Notes: a model not told the origin generated them from the sequence alone. A DNA stretch of 45,569 bases from an uncultured Tessaracoccus sp. (GCF_947286155.1 NZ_CAMYPD010000020.1:1-45569), one strand, 5' to 3'. Counted from the first letter of the stretch, positions 24,085 to 32,725 are shown. Numbers and translations are program-made.

Positions 24085-24941
24085 CGACGGTCTTCCTCCA
24101 GGTTGTAGGTGGTTGCGCCCTCGGCGCGAAGGGACTGTTTCGCCTCGCTGTCGGCCGGGCGATACTCATGCCGAAAGCCTGGGTGATACAGGTGGGAGCG
24201 TTTCGCGGCGCGCGTGGTCGACAGCGCCGGCCCCACGAGCACAACGGTGTGTTTCCACAGCTTGTTGGCCTTCATCGTCGCCGATAAATCCCTGAGTTCA
24301 CAGCGCCACATCTGCTCGTCGGGCCACGTGACCCGGTAGCCAATGATGCAGGGGGTGTCCGGGGGGTAGCCGCCGGCGAGCAGCTCTTCTTGCAGCTGTT
24401 TGTTGCGCGCCGCGGAGAGGTAGAGCGCCATCGTCGTGCCGTGAGCCGCGAAGGAGCGCACGGTTTCGCCGTCTGGCATGGGGGTTCTGCCGCCCTCCAA
24501 CCGGGTGAGGATGAGCGACTGCGCCACCTCGGGGAGGGTAATTTCCGCGTCCATCCGCGCGGCCGCGGCACTGAATGCGGAGATGCCGGGCACGGTTTCG
24601 GTGGCGATGCCGATCTGCGCGCAGAGGTCGCGCTGTTCTTGGGTGGCTCCGTAGATGTCCGGGTCGCCGGTGTGGACGCGCGCGACGAGCATCCCCTCGT
24701 CGCGAGCTCGCGTGTAGAGCGGCACAAGGTCTTCCAACGGAATCGACGCGGAGTCGATCACTTCCGCGCCTTCCTTGTGGCCGGCGACGATGCCCGGGTG
24801 CACGAGGGAGGAAGCCCAGATGATGATGTCCGCTTCCGCGATGACGCGGGCGCCGCGCAGGGTGATGAGGTCGTCGGCGCCCGGCCCCGCACCCACAAAC
24901 ACCACGAGCCCAGCTGCTGGGTCAAGGCGTAGTCCGCTCAT
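24081..24941 (-). CDS. cbiF: Cobalt-precorrin-4 C11-methyltransferase
   Basis: A 286-aa tetrapyrrole methylase (CbiF/CobM). It has FVGAGPGADDLITLRGARVI at the N-terminus, ARVHTGDPDIYGATQEQ, TVPGISAFSAAAARM and the C-terminal GYRVTWPDEQMW. The last 35 residues (SHLYHPGFRHEYR) are the usual CbiF tail. ATG 24941 overlaps the cbiL stop and its own stop overlaps cbiEGH, both as ATGA. In some propionibacteria CbiL and CbiF are reported as one fused protein; here they are separate but translationally coupled. Confidence 0.96.
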   Translation of the reverse strand: MSGLRLDPAAGLVVFVGAGPGADDLITLRGARVIAEADIIIWASSLVHPGIVAGHKEGAEVIDSASIPLEDLVPLYTRARDEGMLVARVHTGDPDIYGATQEQRDLCAQIGIATETVPGISAFSAAAARMDAEITLPEVAQSLILTRLEGGRTPMPDGETVRSFAAHGTTMALYLSAARNKQLQEELLAGGYPPDTPCIIGYRVTWPDEQMWRCELRDLSATMKANKLWKHTVVLVGPALSTTRAAKRSHLYHPGFRHEYRPADSEAKQSLRAEGATTYNLEEDRR

Positions 24942-25693
24942 AGTCGTCCTCCTGTCTTCGTGCGCGATGCCGGCGCGAGCACCGTCGAAAAATAGGGGGC
25001 CTTGCGCTCGTCGAGCTCGGCCAGGCGGATGATGCGCTCGTCAGGAAGGCCGACGTCGGTGCCGATGAGGGCTCCCTCCAACCGGCCCTGCTCGGCCAGC
25101 GCATCCTTCAGCGCGGCGAGTTGGCGTCCGCCCTTGTAGATGGTGACGGTGTCAGCCACCTCGCACACCTGGCGCAGCGCCTCCTCGCCTACGGTGGCGG
25201 GCACCAGCGCGAGGATTTCTTGCCCCTCCACCAACGGAGTGCGGCTGCGGGCGGCGATGGCCTGCATGGCCGTGATCCCCGGCACCACTTCTACGCTCAC
25301 CTCGCGCTGGCGGCGTACCACGTCGCACAGGTACGAGAACGTCGAAAACACCGACGGGTCCCCCACCGTGGCGAGTGCGACGAGCTGGGCGCCACCTGCG
25401 AACGCGTCGAGTGCGACGGCTGCGGACGCCTCCCACGCGTTGGTTCTGCGTTCGTCCACGCCGCGGCGCTGCGCCATCGAAAACGGCACACGGTGAATCT
25501 GTTCGGCCTTGTGGGGAAGGTGTTCCATCACAATACTTTCGGCCCTACCGACGGTGCCTTCGCGCGCCTCCGTGGCGGGAACGAGAATGGCGTCGGCGGC
25601 GTCGAGCACCTGCAATGCGCGCAGCGTGATGAGCGCCGGATCTCCCGGCCCTACTCCTACTCCAGCAAGCGTAGGCATGTCTGCAGATTCCAC
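24938..25693 (-). CDS. cbiL: Precorrin-2 C20-methyltransferase
   Basis: A tetrapyrrole methylase (CbiL/CobI) acting on (cobalt-)factor/precorrin-2. It shows GVGVGPGDPALITLRALQVL, the long loop after ILVPAT typical of C20-enzymes, TVGDPSVFSTFSYL and VVPGITAMQAIAARS. I place the start at GTG 25693 (251 aa) because GAGGAGG stands four bases upstream; ATG 25678 is the alternative. First gene of cbiL-cbiF-cbiEGH-cbiX, under the riboswitch at 25729-25815. Confidence 0.94.
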   Translation of the reverse strand: MESADMPTLAGVGVGPGDPALITLRALQVLDAADAILVPATEAREGTVGRAESIVMEHLPHKAEQIHRVPFSMAQRRGVDERRTNAWEASAAVALDAFAGGAQLVALATVGDPSVFSTFSYLCDVVRRQREVSVEVVPGITAMQAIAARSRTPLVEGQEILALVPATVGEEALRQVCEVADTVTIYKGGRQLAALKDALAEQGRLEGALIGTDVGLPDERIIRLAELDERKAPYFSTVLAPASRTKTGGRL

Positions 25694-25728
25694 GTGGCCT
25701 CCTCGGGTGCTTCGCCCGTTCGACCCAG

Positions 25729-25815
25729 CCGATCCGAAGTTCCTGGCTTCCACATGGCGTGGTTACAGTGGCGGCACCGCTCCCGGATTTGCACCGGATT
25801 CCTTCGGCGTCGATC
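25729..25815 (-). ncRNA. Cobalamin riboswitch upstream of cbiL operon
   Basis: The minus strand carries GCCGAAGGAATCCGGTGCAA, then ATCCGGGAGCGGTGCCGCCACTGTAA (B12-box core) and GCCAGGAACTTCGG. P1 pairs CCGAAG with CTTCGG. Between the aptamer and cbiL a hairpin CGGG-cgaagca-CCCG ends directly at the ribosome-binding GAGGAGG, with no T-run. This suggests translational control. The aptamer begins about 10 bases after the cbiP stop. Confidence 0.95.
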
Positions 25816-25824
25816 GACTGACGA

Positions 25825-27276
25825 TCAGTTGTCGTCAATGAGTCTACCCACACGCAGCAGGGCATCGATGTCGAGGTGTTCCTCGCAGGCGTCGGCGAGC
25901 GTGTCGATCATCTGCTCGCGCCGCCCGGCCATGCCGGGGGCAGTGGGGTCGGGCGCCCAGGGCGACCCCGTGCGCGCGGCCACTTCGCCAAGGAATGCGC
26001 GGCGGAACTCGTCGGATTCGAGCGAGCCGTGCATCATCGTGCCCCAGCAGGAGCCCTCGTGCACGCCGTCAAGGAAGGGTTCCGCGCCCGGACGCGGCGC
26101 GCAGATGCCGTGGTGAATCTCGTAGCCATCAACGTGGTGTCCCCGCCACGCCGACGAAGTGCGGGCGAGCACTTTCTCGTCGTGGAACTGTGTGTCCACC
26201 GGCAGCAGACCGAGGCCATCGTCCGTCTCACCGGCCTCCACGCCGTCGCGGATGGCGTGGCCGAGCATCTGAAATCCGCCACAGATGCCCAGTACCGGGA
26301 GGCCCTGCGCAGCGCGTTGTTCGATGGCGTCAGCGATGCCTTCCGCGCGGAGCCAAGCCAGGTCAGAGAGAGTGGAGCGCGAGCCGGGCAACACCGCCAG
26401 ATCTGCGCTCAGCACCGCGCGGGGGTCGGTGGTGACGAGCACTTCCACCCCGGGTTCTTGCGCGAGCGCATCAACGTCGGTGGCGTTCGAGATACGCGGC
26501 AGGCGCACGACGGCGACGCGCAGGCTGCCGTCGCGCGATGCTTCGGCGCGCCACCGGCCGACGGCGAGGGTGTCCTCCCCATCGAGCCATACCCCCGGCA
26601 GCCACGGCAACGTGCCGAGGTGCTGCAGCCCGGTGCGCAAGGTGAGCTCGGCAAGGCCGGGCGCGAGGATAGTGTCGTCGCCGCGGAATTTGTTGATGAT
26701 GTACCCGGCGAGCAGGCTGCGGTCTTCGTCGTCGAGGAGCCCCCAGGTGCCGAAGATCGACGCGAGTACGCCACCGCGATCGATGTCCCCTACCAGCACC
26801 ACGGGGAGAGCGAAACGCCTCGCCAATCCCATGTTCACGTAGTCTCCGGCGCGGAGGTTGATCTCCGCTGGGCTTCCGGCGCCCTCGCACACCACGAACT
26901 CGTGGTGCGCGGCGAGCTCGTCGTAAGCCTCCCACGCGGCGCCCGCGAGCGCTCGCCTGCCGGTGGCGTACTGCCCGGACTCCAGCACCCCGCCGGGTTG
27001 GCCGCGCACCACGATAAAACTGCGACGGTCGGTGCCCGGCTTCAGCAGCACGGGGTTCATCGCCGACGACGGCTCCACCTCTGCGGCCAGCGCCTGCAGG
27101 TACTGCGCCCGCCCGATCTCCGCTCCGTCGGCGCAGACCATCGAGTTGTTACTCATGTTCTGGGCTTTGTACGGCGCGACGTCGATACCGCGACGCCTCA
27201 GCGCACGGCATAGTCCCGTCACGACGAGCGACTTACCAGCATCCGAGGAGGTGCCTGCCACCAAAATCCCAGCCAT
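25825..27276 (-). CDS. cbiP: Adenosylcobyric acid synthase
   Basis: A 483-aa glutamine-dependent amidase (CbiP/CobQ) that amidates the b, d, e and g carboxyls. The N-terminal P-loop-like ATPase has LVAGTSSDAGKSLVVTGL and APYKAQNMSNNSMV. The glutamine amidotransferase domain has the Cys nucleophile in LGICGGFQMLG and a conserved His near GTMMHGSLESDEFR. ATG 27276 starts the conserved MAGILVAGT. The frame reaches 27309 but would overlap less conserved sequence. It lies upstream of, and on the same strand as, the riboswitch-controlled cbiL operon, and is divergent from cobO with a 43-bp gap. Confidence 0.95.
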   Translation of the reverse strand: MAGILVAGTSSDAGKSLVVTGLCRALRRRGIDVAPYKAQNMSNNSMVCADGAEIGRAQYLQALAAEVEPSSAMNPVLLKPGTDRRSFIVVRGQPGGVLESGQYATGRRALAGAAWEAYDELAAHHEFVVCEGAGSPAEINLRAGDYVNMGLARRFALPVVLVGDIDRGGVLASIFGTWGLLDDEDRSLLAGYIINKFRGDDTILAPGLAELTLRTGLQHLGTLPWLPGVWLDGEDTLAVGRWRAEASRDGSLRVAVVRLPRISNATDVDALAQEPGVEVLVTTDPRAVLSADLAVLPGSRSTLSDLAWLRAEGIADAIEQRAAQGLPVLGICGGFQMLGHAIRDGVEAGETDDGLGLLPVDTQFHDEKVLARTSSAWRGHHVDGYEIHHGICAPRPGAEPFLDGVHEGSCWGTMMHGSLESDEFRRAFLGEVAARTGSPWAPDPTAPGMAGRREQMIDTLADACEEHLDIDALLRVGRLIDDN

Positions 27277-27319
27277 GCCCGTGAGCCTAGCGAAGGTGAG
27301 GTTATGCAAGGATTGCTAG

Positions 27320-27898
27320 GTGCCAACGAGTAGAGAGCCCACCACTGCCGAGCTGCGACGCCGCCCCGTCGTGCTCGTGCACACTGGCGAGGGCAAGGGC
27401 AAGACGACGGCGGCCATGGGTGTGGCGCTGCGCACCTGGGCGCAGGGTGAGTCGGTGGGTGTGTTCCAGTTCGTGAAGTCGGGCAAGTGGCGCACCGGCG
27501 AGCACCTCGCGCTCACGACGTTGGCTGAAGCTGGCGGAGGCGCCGTCGAGTGGGAAACACTGGGTCAGGGATGGTCGTGGATTCGCACCCCGTACTCCGA
27601 AGAGCAGCGTGCGGAGGCCGCAGCCGAGGGCTGGCGGCACGTCGCGGAGGGCATCCGCAACGAGCGTCACCGGCTGTGGGTGCTCGACGAGTTCACCTAC
27701 CCGATGACCTGGGGCTGGGTGGATCCGAGAGAGGTCGCCGACGTGCTGCGTACCCGCCCTGGCCGCCAACACGTCATCATCACCGGGCGCAACTGCCCGG
27801 ACGAGATCGTCGAGGTGGCCGACCTCGTCACGGAAATGGTGAAGGTCAAACACCCCTTTGATAAGGGGCAACGCGGACAGGCAGGCATCGAATGGTGA
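27320..27898 (+). CDS. cobO: Cob(I)yrinic acid a,c-diamide adenosyltransferase
   Basis: A 192-aa BtuR/CobA-type adenosyltransferase that adds the upper adenosyl ligand. The P-loop is VHTGEGKGKTTAAMGVALR, followed by VGVFQFVKSGKW and the LWVLDEFTYPMTWGWV block, ending HVIITGRNCPDEIVEVADLVTEM. GTG 27320 has AAGGA seven bases upstream. It overlaps cbiA by 7 bp and heads the plus-strand unit cobO-cbiA-cobA. Confidence 0.96.
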   Translation: MPTSREPTTAELRRRPVVLVHTGEGKGKTTAAMGVALRTWAQGESVGVFQFVKSGKWRTGEHLALTTLAEAGGGAVEWETLGQGWSWIRTPYSEEQRAEAAAEGWRHVAEGIRNERHRLWVLDEFTYPMTWGWVDPREVADVLRTRPGRQHVIITGRNCPDEIVEVADLVTEMVKVKHPFDKGQRGQAGIEW

Positions 27899-29247
27899 CC
27901 CTTCCCCGGATACTGGTGGCCGCCCCGGCATCGGGACACGGCAAGACGATGCTGAGCATCGGCCTCATGGGTGCGCTGCACCGTCGCGGCCTGGTGGTGG
28001 CGCCGGCGAAGGTGGGCCCCGACTACATCGACCCCGGCTACCACGCGCTGGCCACGAAGCGCCCATCGCGCAACCTCGACCCAGTGCTGTGCTCGCCCGA
28101 GCTCGTCCCCCAGCTGCTGCTGCGCGGCGCCACCGTCCCCGCGCCTGCGGACGTGGCCGTCATCGAGGGCGTGATGGGGCTGTTCGACGGCCGGGTCGGG
28201 CGTCACGGCGAGGGCTCTGCCGCGCACGTCGCCCAGCTCACCGACACCCCCGTCGTGCTGTGTGCAGACGCGTCGCGCACGTCGCGCACCATCGCCGCGA
28301 CGGTGGCGGGCCTGGCCGCGTTTGATCCGCGAGTACGCGTGGCGGGAGTGATCTTCAACAAGGTGTCTTCACCACGGCAACGCTCTGAGATCTGTGATGC
28401 CATGGGCAGCGTCGACGTGCCGGTGTTGGGTTTCCTACCCAAGGACGAGTCCGTCGAGGCCCCGTCGCGACATCTCGGGTTGGTGCCCGCAGCCGAGCGA
28501 CCCGACGCCGCCGAGCGGCTCGACGGGCTCTTCAATCTCATCGAGGCCCACATCGATCTCGACGCCCTGCTCAGCCTCGCCCGCACCGCACCACCCCTTC
28601 CTCACAAGGCATGGGATCCCACTGACGTGGTGCACGCCCCCAGCGCGCGCAGGCCCGTCGTCGCAGTCGCGGGCGGGCGGGCGTTCACGTTCCGGTACGC
28701 CGAAACGGTGGAGTTGCTGGAAGCCGGCGGGTGCATCGTCGAAGAGTTTGATCCGACGTCGTCCCCGCACCTGCCCGAGGGCACCGCAGGGCTCTACCTG
28801 GGCGGGGGTTTCCCCGAGATGCACGCGACGGAGCTCGCCTCCAACCATTCGCTGCTCGACGACGTGCGCCGCGCCGTGGCCGACGGGGTGCCCACCGTCG
28901 CGGAGTGCGCAGGCATGCTCTACCTGGGCGAATCCCTCGACGGTGTGCCCATGGCGGGAGCGCTGCCGCTGCGGGCGGCGATGGGTAAGCGCCTGCAGAT
29001 GGGGTATCGCGACGCGGTGGCCCTCGTCGATTCTCCCCTCGCTGCCGCCGGCACCCAGGTGGTGGGGCACGAACACCACCGCACTGCCGCGCAGATTGAG
29101 TCGCCAACAGGCTGGGACTTCCCCGGCCTGCATCGCGACGGCGTCGCCACCAGTTCGGTACACGCCAGCTATCTCCACGTGCATTGGGCAGGGCATCCGG
29201 CCTTGGCCCAGCGATTCATCGCAGCCTGCCACGAAAGGAACATCTAA
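27892..29247 (+). CDS. cbiA: Cobyrinate a,c-diamide synthase
   Basis: A 451-aa glutamine-dependent enzyme (CbiA/CobB) amidating the a and c side chains. The N-terminal ATPase motif is VAAPASGHGKTMLSIGLMGAL, followed by KVGPDYIDPGYH. The class-I-like glutaminase domain has LYLGGGFPEMHATEL, the Cys nucleophile in VAECAGMLYLG and a GHEHHRT stretch near the end. The stop overlaps the cobA ATG by one base (TAATG), with GAAAGGAA as the cobA ribosome site. Confidence 0.96.
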   Translation: MVTLPRILVAAPASGHGKTMLSIGLMGALHRRGLVVAPAKVGPDYIDPGYHALATKRPSRNLDPVLCSPELVPQLLLRGATVPAPADVAVIEGVMGLFDGRVGRHGEGSAAHVAQLTDTPVVLCADASRTSRTIAATVAGLAAFDPRVRVAGVIFNKVSSPRQRSEICDAMGSVDVPVLGFLPKDESVEAPSRHLGLVPAAERPDAAERLDGLFNLIEAHIDLDALLSLARTAPPLPHKAWDPTDVVHAPSARRPVVAVAGGRAFTFRYAETVELLEAGGCIVEEFDPTSSPHLPEGTAGLYLGGGFPEMHATELASNHSLLDDVRRAVADGVPTVAECAGMLYLGESLDGVPMAGALPLRAAMGKRLQMGYRDAVALVDSPLAAAGTQVVGHEHHRTAAQIESPTGWDFPGLHRDGVATSSVHASYLHVHWAGHPALAQRFIAACHERNI

Positions 29248-30005
29248 TGGAATTCGCACCTGGAACGGTCACGCTCGTGGGCGGCGGCCCTGGAGACCTC
29301 GATCTGCTCACCGTCGGCGGGCTGCGCGCGCTGCGTGCCGCTGACGTCGTGCTCTACGACCGTCTCGCGCCGCTGGCTGCGCTCGACGAGTGCCGCGACG
29401 ACTGCGAGCGCATTCCTGTGGGCAAGGTGCCGCGCGGCAAGTTCACTCCGCAGTCGGAGATCAACGAGCTGCTCGTCGAACACGCCCGCGCAGGCAAGGT
29501 GGTGGTGCGGTTGAAGGGCGGCGACTCCTTCGTCTTCGGCCGTGGCGGCGAGGAGTGGCAGCACTGCGTGGCTGCCGGCGTGCCCGTCCAGGTGATTCCC
29601 GGCGTGACGTCCAGTGTTGCTGCACCCGCGCTCGCAGGCATCCCGGTGACGCATCGCGCCTTGTCGCGCGGGTTCAGTGTCGTGTCCGGGCACGTACCCC
29701 CTGGCGATGAGCGCTCCGACGTGAACTGGGCGGCGCTCGCACAAACGCACACCACCCTCGTCATTCTCATGGGGGTGAAGCACCTGCCGGAGATTACGTC
29801 GGAACTGCGCGCCGCGGGCCTCGCGGACGACACCCCTGCCACCGTGATCGAGGACGCCGCTAGCGACGACATGCGCGTCGTGCACGGCACGCTCGCCACC
29901 ATCGCGGAAGTAGCCGTACAAGCCGACATCCGCCCACCGGCGATCACCGTGATCGGTGCCGTGGCGGGAGAGATTCTCGCCCCTACCTCTGAACATTCGA
30001 ACTGA
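29247..30005 (+). CDS. cobA: Uroporphyrinogen-III C-methyltransferase (SUMT)
   Basis: A 252-aa methylase that makes precorrin-2, the branch point to siroheme and cobalamin. It has VTLVGGGPGDLDLLTVGGLRAL, VVLYDRLAPL, the RLKGGDSFVFGRGGEE block and VIPGVTSSVAAPALAGIPVTHR. It is a stand-alone SUMT without CysG N-terminal domains; the matching dehydrogenase is fused to CbiX at 20420-21652. Start ATG 29247; the frame runs further upstream only inside cbiA. It converges with and overlaps cbiJ by 23 bp. Confidence 0.96.
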   Translation: MEFAPGTVTLVGGGPGDLDLLTVGGLRALRAADVVLYDRLAPLAALDECRDDCERIPVGKVPRGKFTPQSEINELLVEHARAGKVVVRLKGGDSFVFGRGGEEWQHCVAAGVPVQVIPGVTSSVAAPALAGIPVTHRALSRGFSVVSGHVPPGDERSDVNWAALAQTHTTLVILMGVKHLPEITSELRAAGLADDTPATVIEDAASDDMRVVHGTLATIAEVAVQADIRPPAITVIGAVAGEILAPTSEHSN

Positions 30006-30717
30006 GCCAGGCTAGTGCCTCGTCGACGCTGCTAACGATGTCACCCTCCACCTCGGGGCGTCGCAGCATCACCACTTGCACGCCCAGCTTGCGGGCGGCG
30101 TCGAGCTTGGCTGCGGTGTGCTCGCCTCCGGCGTCCTTGGTAACCAGCACGGCAATTCGATGGGCTCGCATCAGCGCACGCTCGCCATCGAGGGTGAACG
30201 GCCCACGTTCTTCCAGCACCCGCCAATGAGTCGGCCAGGGCAGCTCTCCGGCGAAGGCCACGCGGCACACCACGTCGCGTTCCGCCAGGGCTTCGGCGTA
30301 TTCGAGGGAGTGCTGGCGCCCGACGGTTAGGAAGACCGCGCCACCGTTGGCGGTAGCGGCCGCGGCGGCTTCGGCGTGTGACGACACCCAAATCCAGTTG
30401 TCATCGCGCGCTACCCAGCTCGGGCGCAGCAGCCGCACCAACGGTACACCCGTGGCTTGCGAAGCAGCCACGGCATTGCGCGCCATCTGCGCGGCGAAGG
30501 GGTGGGTGGCGTTGATAACCGCGCGAATGTCCTCGTCACGCAAGAATTGCGCGAGCCCTTCCGCCCCGCCGAATCCGCCCACGCGCACAGACCCGGCCGG
30601 CACGACGGGCTGCTTCGTGCGCCCTGCGAGCGACGACACTACGTCGAATCCAGCGTCCACCGCTGCCGCCGCGATGGCCCGCCCTTCCGCTGTGCCGCCG
30701 AGTACCAGAATTCGCAT
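29983..30717 (-). CDS. cbiJ: Cobalt-precorrin-6A reductase
   Basis: A 244-aa NAD(P)H-dependent reductase (CbiJ/CobK). N-terminal nucleotide fold: MRILVLGGTAEGRAIA. Further family marks are SSLAGRT, VGGFGGAEGLAQFL, VINATHPFAAQMA, FLTVGRQHSLEYA and VTKDAGGEHTAAKLDAA. Single gene on the minus strand, converging on cobA. The hairpin repeat R1 lies 28 bp upstream of its start. Confidence 0.94.
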   Translation of the reverse strand: MRILVLGGTAEGRAIAAAAVDAGFDVVSSLAGRTKQPVVPAGSVRVGGFGGAEGLAQFLRDEDIRAVINATHPFAAQMARNAVAASQATGVPLVRLLRPSWVARDDNWIWVSSHAEAAAAATANGGAVFLTVGRQHSLEYAEALAERDVVCRVAFAGELPWPTHWRVLEERGPFTLDGERALMRAHRIAVLVTKDAGGEHTAAKLDAARKLGVQVVMLRRPEVEGDIVSSVDEALAWLSSNVQR

Positions 30718-30743
30718 ACCCGCACGCTACCGGCCTCATCCGC

Positions 30744-30814
30744 GACTGAGCGCACGCCAGACGCGGATTTTGGTGCTTTGGGGCCCGTTTTTGCCATCTG
30801 GTGTGCGCTCAGGC
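30744..30814. repeat. Hairpin repeat R1, at the 3' end of the DUF559 gene
   Basis: CTGAGCGCACGCCAGA (30746-30761) faces TCTGGTGTGCGCTCAG (30797-30812), 15 of 16 paired plus one G-T. The loop GATTTTGG...CCCGTTTT is shared with R2 at 31728-31800, and both lie in the same orientation. The right arm overlaps the stop codon of the gene 30809-31657. Confidence 0.85.
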
Positions 30815-31657
30815 GCGCCGAAGGCGCGCCATGACGTCCTTCACGATGTCAATGAGCGTGTCCATGCTCGCGGCGGTGAAGCGCAGCACCGTCCAGCCCC
30901 GGCGAATCAGCTCTGCGTCTCGCCGGCGGTCGGCAACGAACTGCGCGTAGTCTCGGTGGAACTCCCAGCCGTCGAACTCCACAATGAGCTTGAGCCCAGG
31001 CCAAGCGACGTCTGCGAAGATGACCTCACCTGCCAAGTTGATGAGGTAGTTACTCCTCCACCCGCCAATCCCTGCCTCGCGTAGGAGCTGATGCCCCCGC
31101 CGCTCGAGATACGACCAGGGCTCATCCCTGGAATCGATCAGCAGCCGCGCCGCTTCCTTGTTGCCGTCCCGCCCAGGGATGAGGCGCAACGCGCCGATGA
31201 GATCCCCAACCCGCACCGCCCTTCGCCTGAGCGCTTCATCGATGGCGCTGGCCCCGTCTGTAGGGATCATCTGCAGCACCGCCAGCGGCGGTGCTGCGTA
31301 GCGAATCCCTGATCGCTCGATCACGAGTTCCTCTGGGATGTCTCGCCGCCGGATCTCGAACCCAGGCGGTGCGGATCGCATGTGTCGCCTGGAGCTGGCG
31401 TGCACGGTGTCGGTGGGATGGTCTGGCCACCACGTTGCTTTCGCCGCAGTCGCACCCGTCACGATCGCGTCGGGGTCCCACTGCTGGAGCGCGAGCACTC
31501 GTGACGACAAGGAGAAGTCGGGGGCATAGATTCCCTGCAGCACGCGCACGAGTTCCCCGCGCTGCACCGCGCGCCTCACGCGGTCACGTAGGTGGCGGTA
31601 GCGGCGGATGTCGATCACGCCCTCATCGGCAAGTACATGAGCAAGTTGTTCGTCCAT
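30809..31657 (-). CDS. AbiEi-like wHTH protein with DUF559 endonuclease-like domain
   Basis: A 282-aa protein. The first 50 residues form an AbiEi-antitoxin-like winged helix (LADEGVIDIRRYRHL, then VQRGELVRVLQGIYAP). The C-terminal 110 residues are DUF559, a relative of Vsr/REase-fold nucleases, with FADVAWPGLKLIVEFDG supplying the acidic pair, then EFHRD, DRRRDAELIRRGWTVLRF. These proteins are very common in actinobacteria and their function is unknown; no AbiEii-type toxin gene is adjacent. The gene is bracketed by two near-identical hairpin repeats (R1, R2), which suggests that repeat and gene belong together. GC is similar to the neighbours. Confidence 0.85.
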   Translation of the reverse strand: MDEQLAHVLADEGVIDIRRYRHLRDRVRRAVQRGELVRVLQGIYAPDFSLSSRVLALQQWDPDAIVTGATAAKATWWPDHPTDTVHASSRRHMRSAPPGFEIRRRDIPEELVIERSGIRYAAPPLAVLQMIPTDGASAIDEALRRRAVRVGDLIGALRLIPGRDGNKEAARLLIDSRDEPWSYLERRGHQLLREAGIGGWRSNYLINLAGEVIFADVAWPGLKLIVEFDGWEFHRDYAQFVADRRRDAELIRRGWTVLRFTAASMDTLIDIVKDVMARLRRA

Positions 31658-31727
31658 GCCTTACGTTGTGGCAGCGACACGCCCGAAATTTGCATCCGAA
31701 CTCGAATCTGTGGATAACTCGCGAGCT

Positions 31728-31800
31728 CGACTGAGCGCACTCCAGATGCAGATTTTGGCCCTCTGGCACCCGTTTTCGTCATCTGGAGTGCGCTCAGTCG
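31728..31800. repeat. Hairpin repeat R2, upstream of the DUF559 gene
   Basis: A perfect 21-bp inverted repeat: 31728-31748 (CGACTGAGCGCACTCCAGAT plus G) with 31780-31800, enclosing a 31-bp loop. Loop and arms match R1 at 30744-30814 base for base over most positions. It lies between the DUF559 start (31657) and dtd (31830), so it could also act as a bidirectional block or regulatory structure. Confidence 0.9.
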
Positions 31801-31829
31801 CGGATCGCTCTGGTACTACCCTGTGGCGC

Positions 31830-32267
31830 ATGCGCATCGTGGTACAAAGAGCAAAGATCGGCAAGGTCACCGTCAACGGCGAGGTAGTGGGCCAGCTCCC
31901 CTCCCCCGGGCTCGTGCTGCTCGTGGGCATCACGCACGACGACACCCCCGAAATCGCCGCGAAGCTCGCGAAGAAGTTGTGGACTCTGCGCATCCTCGAG
32001 GGGGAAGTCTCCGCGAGCGATGTGGATGCCCCGATTCTGGCGGTGAGCCAGTTCACCCTCTACGCGGACATCCGCAAGGGCCGGCGCCCGTCATGGTCGA
32101 AGGCCGCACCGGGGCCGGTCAGCGGCCCGTTGTTCGAGCGTTTCGTTGAGGAGTTGCGCGCCCTCGGCGCGCACGTCGAAACGGGACAGTTCGGTGCCAT
32201 GATGGATGTGGAGCTCGTCAACGACGGCCCCGTCACCATCTGGTTAGATTCCGACGAGCTGCGCTGA
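31830..32267 (+). CDS. dtd: D-aminoacyl-tRNA deacylase
   Basis: A 145-aa homodimeric proofreading enzyme that releases D-amino acids and glycine from mischarged tRNA. It begins MRIVVQRAKIGKVTV and has the family motifs LAVSQFTLYAD and NDGPVTIWLDS (the GP cross-subunit motif). ATG 31830 gives the normal length. The frame is open upstream to 31656, but through the R2 hairpin and without homology. Confidence 0.97.
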   Translation: MRIVVQRAKIGKVTVNGEVVGQLPSPGLVLLVGITHDDTPEIAAKLAKKLWTLRILEGEVSASDVDAPILAVSQFTLYADIRKGRRPSWSKAAPGPVSGPLFERFVEELRALGAHVETGQFGAMMDVELVNDGPVTIWLDSDELR

Positions 32268-32279
32268 GGCGCGTCGGCG

Positions 32280-32651
32280 TCAGGCGCTCACGATGCGCTT
32301 GCCGAAGGGGAAGCAGCTCACCGGAATCATCTTGAGGCTCACCACAGCGTTGGTGATGCCGATAATAGTGACCGCCTGACCGAGCGCGGTCACCACGTGC
32401 ACCAGCGCGAGCGCCCACCCCAGCAGGATGAACCAGATCACGTTGATCACGGTAGAGAACGCCCCAGCGCTCGGCTTCCTCTCGACGCGCTTCCCGAACG
32501 GCCACAACACATACGCGGCCATACGCATGAACGCCACCCCCACGGGGATGGTGACGATCAACAGACAGCTGACCAGGCCCACCAGGAAATAAGCCAGCGC
32601 CAGCCAGATGCCGCCGAATACGAGCCAGATGATGTTCAACACAGTACGCAC
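32280..32651 (-). CDS. yccF: YccF-domain inner membrane protein
   Basis: A 123-aa membrane protein made of two tandem YccF (DUF307) repeats: IIWLVFGGIWLALAYFLVGL...AAYVLWPFGKRV and VINVIWFILLGWALALVHVV...FPFGKRIV. Each repeat has two hydrophobic helices and ends in PFGKR. Function unknown. GTG 32651 has GGAGG five bases upstream. Confidence 0.9.
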   Translation of the reverse strand: MRTVLNIIWLVFGGIWLALAYFLVGLVSCLLIVTIPVGVAFMRMAAYVLWPFGKRVERKPSAGAFSTVINVIWFILLGWALALVHVVTALGQAVTIIGITNAVVSLKMIPVSCFPFGKRIVSA

Positions 32652-32725
32652 GGATGCCTCCTTGGTTACCTCGAGCCTACCTGCTCCCCTGCGCTGATCC
32701 AGGCGGTTCTCGATACAGTGGTGCG

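Noticed and set aside
25876..27213. 445-aa reading frame on the plus strand
   Set aside because: Antisense to cbiP along its whole length, without recognisable motifs.
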